This document shows positions 58,611 to 58,624 of a stretch of DNA of 58,624 nt, piece by piece (positions within the stretch are counted from its first letter, which is position 1; the number at the start of each line of letters is the position of its first letter). Under the pieces are notes generated by a model. That model saw only the letters and a program-made list of their open reading frames with translations, did no database searches and had not been told where the DNA came from. Made by a program: the position numbers and the translations under genes. The stretch comes from an uncultured Clostridia bacterium (GTDB lineage Bacteria > Bacillota > Clostridia > Oscillospirales > CAG-272), in the NCBI GenBank assembly GCA_946407735.1, contig CAMJPL010000017.1:1-58624 (forward strand), written 5' to 3'.

Positions 58611-58624
58611 TTTTCAGGACAAGA

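Overview
The window looks like chromosomal DNA from a GC-rich, Gram-positive, anaerobic member of the Clostridia (Firmicutes), probably an uncultured gut-type lineage. The reasons are: a Firmicutes-style division and cell-wall cluster with a PASTA-bearing transpeptidase; near-consensus sigma-A promoters with 17-bp spacers; strong Shine-Dalgarno sites; a preQ1-I riboswitch; a Bce-type peptide-sensing module; and several lipoproteins with N-terminal lipoboxes. I cannot fix a species from sequence alone. No CRISPR array, prophage or insertion sequence is visible.

Left part, all on the minus strand (1-28404). First come a GMP synthase lacking its glutaminase domain, a small XRE regulator, an SGNH hydrolase, an F420-ligase-like protein, a hotdog thioesterase and a GH43-like enzyme. 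Next is the division/peptidoglycan block, in transcription order rsmD-coaD-rsmH-ftsL-pbp-murF-mraY-ftsW-murG-ftsQ and then ftsZ from its own promoter. murE, murD, mraZ and ftsA are absent here. Upstream of it lie uvrC and an HPr gene. A second minus-strand run is rimM-trmD-murJ-(O-antigen-ligase-like)-DUF4330-DUF4330-beta-helix enzyme, which joins translation genes to envelope polymer assembly.

Middle part, plus strand (28549-39771). A preQ1-I riboswitch controls a queuosine-precursor transporter overlapped by an SDR gene. Then follows a carbohydrate locus: two solute-binding-type lipoproteins without any permease, a sugar isomerase-like TIM barrel, an (alpha/alpha)6 glycosidase, a GH-A enzyme, a GH28-like beta-helix enzyme, a zinc-ribbon lipoprotein and a GH172 enzyme. 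The enzymes lack signal peptides, so they probably act on imported oligosaccharides.

Right part (39886-52298, mostly plus strand). This holds a MazG-like pyrophosphohydrolase, a lipoprotein with three tandem HxxxxC...CxxC modules, a DUF1858 protein behind a duplicated 22-bp palindromic element, trmK-nif3, a prfB without the usual programmed frameshift, a small membrane protein, a HIT protein, nanA plus a third orphan binding lipoprotein, tRNA-Ser(GGA), a second TIM-barrel isomerase-like gene, a uracil/xanthine-type permease behind a structured attenuator-like leader, and a YczE-like membrane protein.

Right end, minus strand (52347-58610): a BceAB-type ABC transporter, a BceRS-type two-component system, a DUF4003 protein and a membrane protein resembling the C-terminal half of XRE-membrane regulators.

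A family of long, near-perfect palindromes with a conserved right flank is scattered through intergenic gaps on both sides of the strand switch (about 1119, 9068, 18166, 39791, 45426, 51467), all in the same orientation. It is the clearest unexplained structure in the window.
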